Of a stretch of 64,000 nucleotides of DNA, positions 1 through 11,966 are shown piece after piece. The notes below the pieces were generated by a model. That model saw only the letters and a program-made list of their open reading frames with translations. It was not told the DNA's origin and did not search any database. The stretch covers positions 1 through 64,000 of the forward strand of contig CM065892.1 of the NCBI GenBank assembly GCA_033439255.1, in the 5' to 3' direction. The DNA is from Hericium rajendrae (taxonomy: Eukaryota; Basidiomycota; Agaricomycetes; Russulales; Hericiaceae). Each line of letters begins with the position of its first letter. Position 1 is the stretch's first letter. The position numbers and the translations under genes were made by a program.

Positions 1-1313
1 GTCTTGGCTGTCAACCGCAGCAGTGATCTCGCGGGATCTGTATCCGTAAGTGAGCTATAAACAATATTGAATATTGTGCTGGCCCGCGTAGCCGAATACC
101 TAGTCTTACTCATTACCTTTACCGTCGACATGGCTACCTTATGCCTCCCCTATATTTCCACAGTTTGCGTTTCCCGTTGGTTACTTGTTTGTTGGTCGTT
201 GTAGATTCGAAAAGGGATGGATTTTCCGCTTATTCTTGTGTCGTGTCCTCGCTGCTTCTTCCGCCAGACGTCAGACGTGTAAGTGTCTCCATTGTATCTT
301 ACCGATATCAAGCTAGGGATCCCGAGTCATCAAGTGGGAAGGCGTTTCAAGAAACGGAGAAATGGATGGGCATATGGTCGTCCTAGCGGACAATGAGGTG
401 CGTAATGCACCCTTACTTCAAACATAGCTGAAGATAGACGCGGTCTTCATCGTCGCTGTAGAAGACACATTTACCTGCCAAAAACATCTTCCACGTGGCA
501 AGGCTTATAGCTCGTGTTCCGCATGTCAATTCGGATGATTACGAGGCGGATCCGGATGGCCTTTCAAGTCGTCAGCGTCTCGGAGCGTCTCAGTGTCGTG
601 CGATGTGGGAAAGACGGATAGTAAGAAAGCGCTCGAATATGCGCGGAGTTGTGGACGCTGGGTTCATACCAGGTGATTTGACTTGGTGCGTATCATTATA
701 CCTCGCAGGAATGCTCATTTCCTCATGAGAATACGTTTTCTAGACATTAGCACCTAGTCTTTCAAACCTGCTTAATTCTTAACGTGTGCTTCAATCAGAG
801 AGCGCCCGCAGACATGAGCGCTTCTGTTTGAAGCGTCTGTGAACTGGGGATTTAGGCGCTGAGGGCATTCAATAAACGCGCGCTCTCCTCACGAAGATAT
901 TCGAGACACGTCGTATGTCGGTGCGTCTTTCATTTCTGTGGTGGTCTGCTGGTGGTCTCTTATGGCTGACCTTGTTCTCAGAACAGAAAGCTGCGTGGTT
1001 TCTGGTGTTATGAGACCACGGCGAGAAGATCATTGGCTCCTTGCCCTCCTTGAGACAGTCTTCAGCTATCTCCTGCTCACAATATTGCCCCGAAGGGACT
1101 TCATCTACGGCCAGAGGGTCCCTGCGTGGAGGAAGTACCTTCTGAAGTCGCGGGAACGCGGCAATTGTGCACCTCTTCGCTTTTGCTGCTGAAACACCCG
1201 CAATTCTCGTCTTTGTATAAAATCTACGATGCATTTTCTGTCTCTCTCCAACGGTTCCACCGTCCTGAAGAGCCTCCAGCAGTTTCTCGGAATTTTCCTA
1301 TCACTTTTCAGCC
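1..1313. other. Intergenic, no gene recognised
   Basis: I recognise no gene here. Short open frames exist on both strands (for example 141-386 and 495-728 on +), but none shows a family motif or plausible exon continuity. The last few hundred bases must hold the promoter and 5' UTR of the sesquiterpene synthase. What lies left of the window is unknown, so a terpene cluster on that side cannot be ruled out. Confidence 0.6.
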
Positions 1314-2447
1314 ATGTCTTCATCCGCTGTGCAGTTCACCATCCCCGACCTCTTCGCGCTGTCGACCGCCTTCACGGACGCCGTTAACCCGCACTGGGAG
1401 CGCGCCTCCGCCGAGTCCCGAGCATGGGTTAACGGCTTCCAGATGTTCAACGACAAACGGGCTGCGTTCTTCCTCTCGGGGCAAAGCGAGCTGCTCGTCT
1501 CGCACGCGTACCCCTACGCCGGGTACGAGGAGTACCGCACCGTGTGCGACTTCGTCAACCTGCTATTCGTGATGGACGAGGTCAGCGACCGCATGAATAA
1601 GGAGGACGCGCTGAGCACGGGCGAGGTGTATCTCAAGGTCATGGAGGACCCGACGTGGGATGACGGGTCCAAGCTTGCGCAGATGACGAGAGAGTGAGAA
1701 CTTTCATTATCGCAAGGATACGAGGACAGAATTGACTCATTGTTCATCTTGGCTTTAGATTCCGCGAACGCTTCATGCGTCGCGTTCAGCCGGACTCCTA
1801 CTGCTTCCGTCGGTTCCTCAAGCTCGGAAAGGCCTACGTCGAATGCGTCGCTGAAGAGGCGGGGCTTCGCGTCCGCAACGAAGTCCTGGACCTCGACAAG
1901 TACACGGCCATCCGCCGCGAGAACAGCGCGGTGCGCGCGTGTTTCGGCGTCATCGAATACGTCCTCGGTATCGATCTCCCCGACGAGGTGTTCCAGGACC
2001 CGGTATTCCAGAAGATCTATTTCGCCGGCGTTGACATGGTCTGCTGGGCCAATGTGGGTCAACGGTCACACCGTCATGATAAGCCATCTAACCGTTTGGT
2101 GGCAGGACCTGTACTCCTTCGATATGGAGCAGACCAAGGGCCTCGAGGGCAACAACTTCCTCACCGTGCTCATGCGCACCCGTGGCATGACGCTGCAGGA
2201 GGCGAGCGACTACACGGGGGTGCACTACAAGGAGTTGATGGACACTTTCCTCGCCAATGAGGCCCAGCTGCGCTCCTTCGGCCCCGAGGTCGACAAGGAC
2301 GTCAAACTCTGGATCAAGTCCATGCAGCACTGGCCTGTCGGGAACCTCAACTGGAGCTTCGAGACGCCGCGCTACTACGGCGAGGCCCGCGACGAGATTA
2401 GGAAGAACCGTGTTGTTACCCTGAGGCCACGCGATGTCGAAGAGTAG
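1314..2447 (+). CDS. Sesquiterpene synthase (class I terpene cyclase)
   Basis: Predicted to cyclise farnesyl diphosphate to a sesquiterpene in the cytosol. Exons 1314-1693, 1759-2053 and 2106-2447 join to 338 aa, the usual size of basidiomycete sesquiterpene synthases. Both metal-binding motifs are visible: the Asp-rich motif DEVSD at residues 88-92, and the NSE triad N225, S229, E233 in [10 protein letters not shown], which forms only after the 52-nt second intron is removed. An RYY motif near the C-terminus (in [10 protein letters not shown]) matches the conserved RY pair. The ATG at 1314 gives the typical short N-terminus. The next gene, CFT2, is convergent. No P450, oxidoreductase or transporter lies to the right, so this looks like an orphan synthase unless a cluster lies left of the window. 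The product cannot be named from sequence. Confidence 0.93.
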
Positions 2448-2848
2448 TGGCAATGTGGTTCCTTTTTTTCCCCTACATCATCCCTACTTACACCCTATGA
2501 TTGAAACCCCATAAAAAAAAGGAAAATACTTAAAACCCAGTGTACGGATATGTGGCTCGCTGACTTCTTCGGACTTTTAAAAAGAGTTTTCTTCGTTGGA
2601 TGCACACTAAGTACTCCCCGACCTTTTTTGCACAGGTAGAGTTTACGTTGTTGACGGATGTTGTACATAGATGTAGCTAGGATGTTTTATCCGGATAATT
2701 GTCTTACGCAATTCATCCATGGCTTAGAATATACTTTGCTCACAAATGTTGGTTTGATGTGCGAATATCGCTCATGCTAACATTCGACCCAGATAATAAA
2801 CAACAGTAACAACACAAAGTACTCAACAATACGACGTGAACCTCAGTG
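2448..2848. other. Convergent 3' intergenic region
   Basis: Short AT-rich spacer between the 3' ends of the terpene synthase and CFT2. It should contain both polyadenylation regions; an AATAAA-like run is visible near 2795. Nothing else seen. Confidence 0.6.
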
Positions 2849-5800
2849 TCATGCCGCCACCAGCGCGTGCAGCCCGTATATCTCCTTCCTCACCTTATAA
2901 TACACATCCGACACACTCCCCTCTAGATCCACGCGCCCCCTCGCGCTCTTCCTGACCGCGACCGACTCGCTCAGATCCTCGAGCGTGCCGGCGCCGCGCC
3001 GCGCCGCGGCTCCGCAGATCAGAACGCCCTCGCCGACGAGCTCCGCGTACACGCCGACGGCCGCGAGCCGGGTCTTAAGGGCCGTGAGCTTCAGCTCGCC
3101 GATCATGGTTGAGTGCGGGAGGCGCTGCAGTGGTCGGGCGCCAAGGGTCTTTGCTCCGGGCTGGGCAGCGAGGGTGGCAGCGTCGCCGATAACAGCTGCT
3201 GCGGGTTCGAGAGTGGGGATCACAGAGCTGTCGGTGCCAACGATACGGCCGGTAACGTAGCCAACTTCGTTATCCTCGAACTGCAGAAAAGTGAATGCAT
3301 GAGCGACGGGGAAGGGGTGAAAGATGGGACAGGTACTTACGCGAGACATCTTTACGGAGGCGATGAGCGCATCGCTAAGCGAAATGGCGAAACTGGTCAT
3401 GTTCTGGCCGATCTGGACCGTATCGCCTTGAGCGGGAGCGAATATGTCTTTCGTCATGGCGCGGATGTTAGAGCAGCTCTCGATAAGAGAGTCGGTCGCG
3501 CTTGGCGATGCATGTACAAGGATCTGTGTTGCGTCGGTGAGATCAGTACGGTAGAAGAAAGAAGAAAGCGCACCATTTTTCGCGGGTTGACTTGTGGGAT
3601 AAGCATTTTGGTAGCACGGCCGTCATTGAGACCCTCCATATCCACAAAGAGAAGTCGACATGCCAGCTGCACCTCGACGTATGTTGAGATGTACTTCGAT
3701 GGTGGTTCTCTAGGCGTTTTCTGCGTGCACAAAAATCGTCAGCCTATGAAAATTGCACTCAGCTCCTGACCCTACCTTGGCTTCCTCGTCCTTTCTTCTC
3801 CGCTCCTTGCTTTCCTCGCTCTCCGCCTCTTCCTCCATAATCTTCCCTTTCCTCAACCACATCCCGACATCGACCACCTCGCCATATTCATCCACTCGCC
3901 GCTTTTTCTCCACGAATGGAAACATCCGGAAGCGTTGACTCTCCCTCCCAGAGCTCTTGAAGAAGGACGTCGCACGCGAGACATTGCCCTTCAGATAGAT
4001 ATCGAAGGACAGGAGCTGTTTCGCGTTTTCGTCCTCGTCGAGCCACCCCTCATCCTTGGTCTTGCGCTCTCGCTCGTCGCCGCCGCCGAGCGCCCGCTCG
4101 ACAGATTCCTCATCTTCCGATTCCGCCTCCGACTCGCTCGACTCGTCTTCGTCAGCTTCGTCGGCTTCGAGCATCTGCTGTGTATGCGCGATCGCCAGCT
4201 GCTGCGCGACCTGCTTCTCCTTCTCTGCGCGCTCCTTCTGGAGGAACTCCTCGAGCTCCGCGCCCTGAAGAGGCACTTTCGTGTTTAGCTACATTGGAAT
4301 GGTCGTCAGCTGTCTATGAGATGCAAGGTAGAGGGAGTGGCGTACGCAGAGCCGCATCGCCCCGTCCATCATCACATTCCGCCCGAGCCTCCCCTTGTTC
4401 CACTTATCTTCTGGCCGCTGTGCATCGTTCCAGCGATCGAAGAGCACGCCGGCCAGTGTGCCCTCTTCGCCTTTCGACGTGAGCAAGATGACGTTATCTG
4501 GCACGGCAGCGAAGTCTGAAAATAGAACGCGTGAAGGTCCATAAGATAGGGAGGCGGGGACAGCGAGGATGAGCTTTGGATCCTTAGACGAGTATGTTTC
4601 TGTGAGTTGCTGTGGGCTCGTGAAGAACTCAAGATGTCTGGACACAAATTGTTTGAGCAAATTTGACATTGGGTCGAGATAAACAGAGAATTACAGACCT
4701 AAAACGCAGGGACAATGCCCCGATTGCCTCCTCATCCGCCTCTTCATCGCGCTTCCGCTTTCCCCTTCTACCGGGGCCCTCATCACCGACGTCCTCCTTA
4801 TTGACGGTGCCGCCGAGCCATTCCATCATACTGCGCACGAACGTGAGCATCTCGCGGCCCGTGCGCGAGAGGAGGCAAATTGGGAACTTGAGGCGCGCGA
4901 ATGACCAATGCTGGTCGAGCAGAACGAGCAGCTCGAGCACACGCGTGCTCGCATCGCACGGGAGTAGCACAGAGGAGCGTGAGGAAAGCGTTGTCGTGAT
5001 TGTATCTACGTGCCATTAGCTAGGATCACAGAGAAGAGGGAAAGCGTACCGATAAGAGCGGCATCGCGATCCTTGCGTCGGCTGCTGACGAAATCGGCGC
5101 GGAGCGCATCTGTGATGAGCACGTCTGGGCGTGCGAGGGGTTCAAAGATGCCACCTGACTGGCGCAGGAGGACCGTGCCATCGAGGTGGCGCTCGCGCAT
5201 ATGGTTCATGTGCACGGCATAGATGATAGTGCCGGCAGACGGTGAGCGAATTTTCCAGATGGTACCGCCGAGTGTATGCCCTGCATTGAAAGGCGTGATA
5301 GTGAGGCCTTGGGATTTGCCTAGGCAGTGGTCATGTTCGTCAGCAAGTTCTGCGAAAGAAGACAAGGGGAATGAATGACCTTGTAGATGGGTCGGTTGCG
5401 AATAACGCAGGGTGTTGATCGAGTCGAATGCATCATGGACTTCTGTAGGCGTCGCGAGGTATTTGCCCTTCTTGTTCTCCATTGAGGGCGAAGCAGTTTT
5501 CTCCGCATCTGGCTCGCCATCCACGTCCATTGCACCAGTCTCTGTGGCTTCTCCTTCTCGATCGGTATCTTGTGGGGGCTCTCCACCGACATCCTCCTCG
5601 TCTCGGATGCCCTCAACCTCTTCCGTCGATGCTATTCGACCCATGGCTTGCACTGGGAGTGTAGAGTAGGCAGGGGCTTTGAGACCCCATCGCGCGTAGG
5701 CATAGGCATATAGGCCTGTATGCGCGAGATCGCCATGCGAGAGAAGGACCAAGTCAACTTTTGGAGCAACTCTGTGAAACAAACACATAAGACGTCAGTC

Positions 5801-6047
5801 CGACTGGCACTGACACATGAGACGAGCTTTGGTCGACGCACTCTCTCAGCTTCTGACAGTACCGCTCCCAATGCGAAGACGGGTCCTCCAAGTCGTCGGT
5901 CTTTAGCGCAGACGAGGAGGGTTCTGGACACCAATCTGGAGAGCCGCAGTCCAATAGAACAGTTACGTCGTCGACTTGTAGGATGTATGCGAGAGGGCCC
6001 GTGCGCGACGAGCGTGCAGCGCCCGACAGAGGCGTGAAGGTCAGCAT
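2849..6047 (-). CDS. CFT2: Cleavage and polyadenylation factor subunit CFT2/CPSF100
   Basis: Subunit of the nuclear mRNA 3'-end cleavage and polyadenylation complex, the catalytically inactive metallo-beta-lactamase partner of Ysh1/CPSF73. Eight exons (5842-6047, 5050-5771, 4699-5005, 4346-4637, 3776-4288, 3574-3720, 3341-3523, 2849-3280) give about 933 aa with all phases closing. The N-terminus has the MBL start (YILQVDDVTVLLDCGSPDW), then VDLVLLSHGDLAHTG, where active family members would have HxHxDH; the acidic HxH set is degenerate, as expected for CPSF100. NPRKM-ILVHASPS and GAELEEFLQKE match conserved C-terminal blocks. An acidic linker (EADEADEDESSESE) precedes RMFPFVEKKRRVDEYGE. A 60-nt in-frame segment around 5321-5380 may be a further intron, because removing it restores LQGKSQGLTITPF. 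The gene is convergent with the terpene synthase. Confidence 0.95.
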
Positions 6048-7460
6048 CGTCTAATTGTGCGCACTCGGGTTAGCGAAAAGAGCTTGTTCGATGACGATGT
6101 ATCTTACCTAAAGATGCCTTGACCGTCGCGATCGTAGTGTGAACTTTAGATGTTCGCCGTCAGTGACGATGTCAAGCAGCGTTCGCGGCGACGGCGGCGA
6201 CTGGACTAGCCTTAACCCTAGACTAAGGCTTCCCTTGAAAACAACCACTGCGCTTTTATTGAAATTAGTCTGCCGTCTCTTTCGTCTTGTTTTCGTCCAC
6301 AGTTTACATGAAGAGTTTCAGTTCAACCTAAAGTTACGAACGTATGGGCTGTTTTCTATTCAAGGACCAGATTAGGTGTGCCCCTTACACTAATTCATGA
6401 ACAGATCCAGCCTAGGATGATCATCACCGACCCCGAGCAGACCAACCCGCAAGCGTCCTCTACATTCTCTGGATGAGTCGAGCAATCACTCGGCATAAGT
6501 AGTAAATGACATCCTGTACTCACTTCAGATTCCCCCCGCACATACACATTCCATAAGAAAGTCTGCTTTCTTCTCGTGTAAATCCAGTCAATGCATAGAT
6601 CATGTCACTTGACAGCTTCGACCAGATGACTTCAAAGGTAGACTCATGGAAGACCAGTCCCACCTTTCTCAGATGTACTGTCGTTTACCACGACAGACCA
6701 TATTCGCCGACGTGCTCCGGGCCAGTCCTCGTCTCATCCAGGCATATCTGTGAAGGGTATATCTGAGAAGATCGCTGGCTATTTACTTCTTGAGATCATC
6801 AGGCCCCGTTATCGTTGCAAGACTTCCGAATGCATACATGTACGTTGAGATCACTGCAGAGAAGACCAATCTAGTCTTGCATCTTGCTTGCAAACTTACA
6901 GCCTGGATGTTTCCGTCGCTGAAATTCTCGACGATTGGCAGATATGTGACCGCTCTCTCATGTCCCCATCGCGCATCGCATCTTCCGCATCGCTGATACG
7001 TAAGAATAGACTGGTACAGCTGCTGCACTCGTGTCATTGACCGCCGTGGTTTCAGAACGGGGGTGCTGTTCACCTGAAATCAATTTGACTCAATGGCATC
7101 TGCCGGCTGGCTTGGTACACGTTGCAAACGCGCGCCAACCCAAAGGTTGAAGTTTGAGCGCGATATCTAGTACGAAAGTCTCCAAAAAAAATACTGCACA
7201 TCGCAAGGGATCGCGTCGTACGTGGCAATAAATATATCGTGGACGTCGGCGATCTCGGTTAGGCGGGTGGACGTCGTGGGGCAGGTGGTGTCGAGAGAGC
7301 TTGGCGGTGTTGGGGCGGAGACTGAAACGTGGGAGGGCTTACGGCGTTCCACGCAACAGCTAAAGACTCGTCGACAACTTCCAGCTTGCACCACCAGTCC
7401 GCTCTACAGCGCCGCTATCCTATCCTTTCATCCTTCTGCTACTTCGCCCATTATCCAGCC
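6048..7460. other. Intergenic between CFT2 and ARF1
   Basis: Divergent upstream region of CFT2 and the ARF gene, about 1.4 kb. A minus-strand open frame at 6783-7073 (96 codons) contains splice-like signals but no family I recognise. A plus frame at 6139-6375 is equally anonymous. The part near 7400-7460 is pyrimidine-rich, as in basidiomycete 5' UTRs. No RNA gene recognised. Confidence 0.5.
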
Positions 7461-8297
<837 letters not shown>

Positions 8298-8774
8298 AGG
8301 GCCGTGCGTGTGTCGTTGCGGGTCCTTGCTTATTGTCGTACATCTCATGATCCTTGACGATATTGAAAACGTACAGCCAACCTCTTTTCCGCCATACAGT
8401 ACTTGTTTGTTGTTCTTTGCCTCTTACGATCCTTCCACCTATTACGTTGACTGATGTCCTCTCGACCGCCTGTCCCTTCCGTCTGTTGTTGGCATTTTTT
8501 GACGTATCGTGGGTCTAACCTTATGGACCGTGGTTGGAGTAGTTTTTCTGTAAATTTGCGCCCTGGGGTGCCTTCATGAATATCTCATTTCCCTAGATAG
8601 GCTGGTGGGGCGAGCTACTTGAGTTGATATTGCTCGTGTGCGAGTGTGAATGGACACGTGGCGCTATACTTTGCTGTTATTCCACTGCAACCACGGTATA
8701 TGCAAGTCCATGTATCAACTAAATAACACCCAATCATGGTATAATACAACAAACGCGCTCGACTATGTACAAGG
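8298..8774. other. Convergent 3' region of ARF1 and SEC15
   Basis: Spacer between two convergent 3' ends. T-rich stretches after 8400 fit an ARF1 3' UTR. Nothing else seen. Confidence 0.5.
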
Positions 8775-11721
8775 TTATCTGCTCTCCCCAGGGAACAGCC
8801 GTCCAACTGCGTCCGCCTCTTTCCTCCGCTTCTCGCCCTTCTCGCGCGCAGGCGCATCCCGACACGACGCGCCGTACTTCGCCAGCTTTTCGAGCAGCGC
8901 CTGCAGCCGCTTTGGCCTGACGTCGCCGTACGAAGTCTGTCGGTTTGCAGGAACAAGATATTCGCTGACAGTGTCTGATAAGACGATGGAGGTTGTCTGC
9001 ATCACATGCCACATGAGATTCTGGCTGGGAGAGAAGGAAGGAGGACTTACGGAGCGCAGCTCGCCGAACACCGAGAGCAGGTGCGAGCGGCCGGCATCTT
9101 TGAACTGATCCTCGAGGAAGTCAACATCCACGAGAATATTCGAGATCGCATTCTCATTCATCGCCGGGATATTGCGGTCCGTCAGAAAATCCTGTATTCT
9201 CATCAGCACGCCGCACCCTCGCATGCCGCGGAGAAAAAAAAACTAACCATCAGGCACTGCGCGATGTACGCGACGGCGCCGCGGTACGCCTCGTCCTTGT
9301 ACGCGTCCTTGATGACGAGCGAGTCGACGACGGTCGTGAGCCAGTTCACGAGCTCGTAGAGGTACATGCTCGGCGCGCCCTCGCGCGCGGCCGGCGTCCA
9401 GTCGTACTCGGACAGCTCGAAGAAGTCGTCGAGCTTCGACGTGATGAGGCCGTTGATGCGTGCGAGCGCCCGCGTGCGCGTGTTCGCGAAGGACGTCGCG
9501 GCCGTCAGGCGGATCGTGCCGCCGCGCTGCGTTGACCTGGACGTGGGTCAGGCGGGTGCTGATAGTTGGAGGCAAAGGGAGAGGAGACGTACCGGAGGCT
9601 GGTGAGTGAGCGCTCGAGCTCGCTGCAGGCGATTTCAAAGTGCTCGAGGTTGGTAACGATTTGGGCAACCTGTGTCAGCGTGGACGTCTTGGCGAGGCGC
9701 TGGCCGATGCTCTCGCTGACATGACTGGAGAGAATTGCGTCCAAAGACTGCATATAAAAGTTTTGATAAAGAGTGGGTGATTTGAAATTCGAAAATCACG
9801 CACTTTGCTAAGAAGCTCGTCGACGTTTCGATGGTGCTGCGATACGCCTTCAATGAACTGATAGAAGCGCTGAACAAAACTGCGGATCTATAAAGCCGAC
9901 GTTAGCCGAGAACGTCGACCTTCGAAACCGATTACTCACATCCTGACAGCAGAGATAGAAACTCTGCGACCAGGGGAGGCTGACTGGAGGCGTGACGCTG
10001 CAAGACGATGAGGGGCAACTCTGCCTGGGTCTAGAGAACAAACATACGAATCGAGTTCATCTTGTTCCTCCTTGCTCAGCCAAACGACCTTTAAGACCTC
10101 TTCTTTCTCAGTAGCGCTGTCCACATGCATTGCGACATGGTCGTCTTGTTGGATGATCTGGCCGTCATTGAATGATCTCAGTTGTGTTGACAACGAACAG
10201 AGATGGCTGAAATACCTCCATAAATCGCTTGCTGAACTGCCTCTCCAGAAGTAAGGTATACTTCTCAAATAGCAGTAGGATGAAGGAATGCATTGACTGA
10301 GTTGAATACGAATATGACTAGCAGTGTCAAGACGTCAGCTACAGCCAACCAAAGTAGAGGCAAGTCTGTTACCTCAAGTGTCATGATAAATGCCATGAGG
10401 GTCTCCTTCACCCTCAAATAGCCGTCGGGATCCGACTCATTCTTCAACGCGTACTCAACTGCGCCTGTCAGTCGCAGTACAAGCGCTTCCCACAGCTCCT
10501 CCACCTCGCGCTCAGACCTGAATGATCCTGTAGTGCTAAGGACGTGAGATTCGATGATGAAGAAGCCGGTGATTTCCTCGCTTATGGCTGGAAGCGAAGC
10601 TAGTGAGAGGGGGACTGGCAAGATGAGATCTGATTGGGCCTGGTAGAATGTAAAGTCAGTATAAGAAGAGCCAAAAGGACAGGAGAAACTGACCTTTCGG
10701 TCTGCTTGGTAGGACTTCCGCAGCTCGTCAAGAGAGTCGAGTGTTGTGTAGATGTGAATGCTCTGGTAAAGAGGTTTGAAGTCGACCTTCAAGTTCTCGT
10801 TTTCCAGGACATTATCTATCAGAACCCAATCAGACGAATGAAGGTCGGAAGGGCATGATTGACTTGCATTCCGTCTTCTCGTAGGTAACGGTTTCCACCG
10901 CGCTTCCCACCCGGCTCAGTCTCAGCATGGGATCCTTCTCCCGACGCCCTCTCCACCGTTTGTAGCGGTACTCCATCGCTTCAAGGGCAAGTCTGCCAAC
11001 TGCCCCGGTGATATTTCGAATCTCGAGCAGCCATTGCTTCGTCGAGGCAGTCACGGCATCCTTGATCTGGCCTCTCAACGACGGTAGGGATGTCAGCAGA
11101 TGTTGAAATAATGGCGTTTGCGATAGCGACGTTGGAGGCATGCTCTGGATATCCTCCAGAGACTACAAACAGCAAAATGATACATGCATCATTAAGGGAT
11201 ATGACATGGTGCAACGAAGTAGGACGGACCCGCAGCGCACTCCAGTACTTGCCTTCCTTCACCATCTCACCAACCCTATCTACGACGTCCAACACCCGGA
11301 GACATGCCTGCAGATTGTCGATCGCTTCATCTAGGTTCGCGGCCGTCTTCTTCGACTGTAGCAGCGCGCGCTTCTTCTCAGCGAGCCCACGGCCGACCTG
11401 CGAGACGCTCGAGTCCAGACTGGTGATCTTGTCGCGTAGATTTGTCGTGTATGACTTCACGGTGAAGAGTGTAGAGACAGATGAGATGAAGTCCTGGTAA
11501 TTGTCACCGCAGATCTTCTCAATTTCAGCATCTTTCGCGTCGATGAGGGCTTGCAGAGTGCGGAGGTAGGCTTCTTGTTGGCGATTGGTGTGAATTTGCT
11601 TGATGATGGGTCCGAGCTGCTCGAGGTTCTCGGAGGAGGAAGATTGGTCAAGGAGGTGAATTTGCTGGAGCTGCTGGTCGATGTTCTCCTGCGTAAACTG
11701 AGGTCGTCTCCTAGGAGGCAT
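8775..11721 (-). CDS. SEC15: Exocyst complex subunit SEC15
   Basis: Exocyst subunit that links Rab/Sec4 on secretory vesicles to tethering at growing hyphal tips. Twelve exons were read: 11230-11721, 10868-11162, 10694-10815, 10373-10639, 10216-10296, 10048-10157, 9940-9997, 9804-9887, 9593-9747, 9248-9536, 9051-9191 and 8775-8996, giving 771 aa, close to the family's usual size. The N-terminal coiled-coil region (IEKICGDNYQDFISSVSTL, then SLDSSVSQVGRGL) and the C-terminal part (SKLDDFFELSEYDW, YLYELVNWLTTVVDSL, then IPAMNENAISNILVDVDFLE) match Sec15. Intron 2 (10816-10867) has a GC donor (T|GCAAGT); only that choice keeps frame. The gene diverges from NUP192. Confidence 0.95.
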
Positions 11722-11966
11722 CTTTGATGTAGTAGTGACGGCGCTAAGCCCGTCGCAGGCAAAAAGACCAGGAAAAGCGCTAGATTCGTCAACAAGGGTT
11801 TGAGATTGTTCAACTCGAAGGTATGTCAGTGAGAAGTGGCGTGGCGGGCTGGAGGCGTCGCCGTTGTCGTTGGCAGGAAGCCGAGGGCGTTGACCATCGA
11901 CGCGTCGCACAAAAGCAGAGCCACACACGCGCTTGACCATCGTTCACGTCCGTCTCCCACCAAAAA
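11722..11966. promoter_or_regulatory. Divergent promoter SEC15 / NUP192
   Basis: Only 245 bp separate the two ATG codons, so the 5' UTRs and promoter elements of both genes must share this interval. No TATA box stands out, as is usual for housekeeping genes. Confidence 0.6.

Noticed and set aside
1740-2447. Second, shorter terpene-synthase-like gene
   Set aside because: It is exon 3 of the synthase plus intron sequence. The NSE motif needs the upstream exon.
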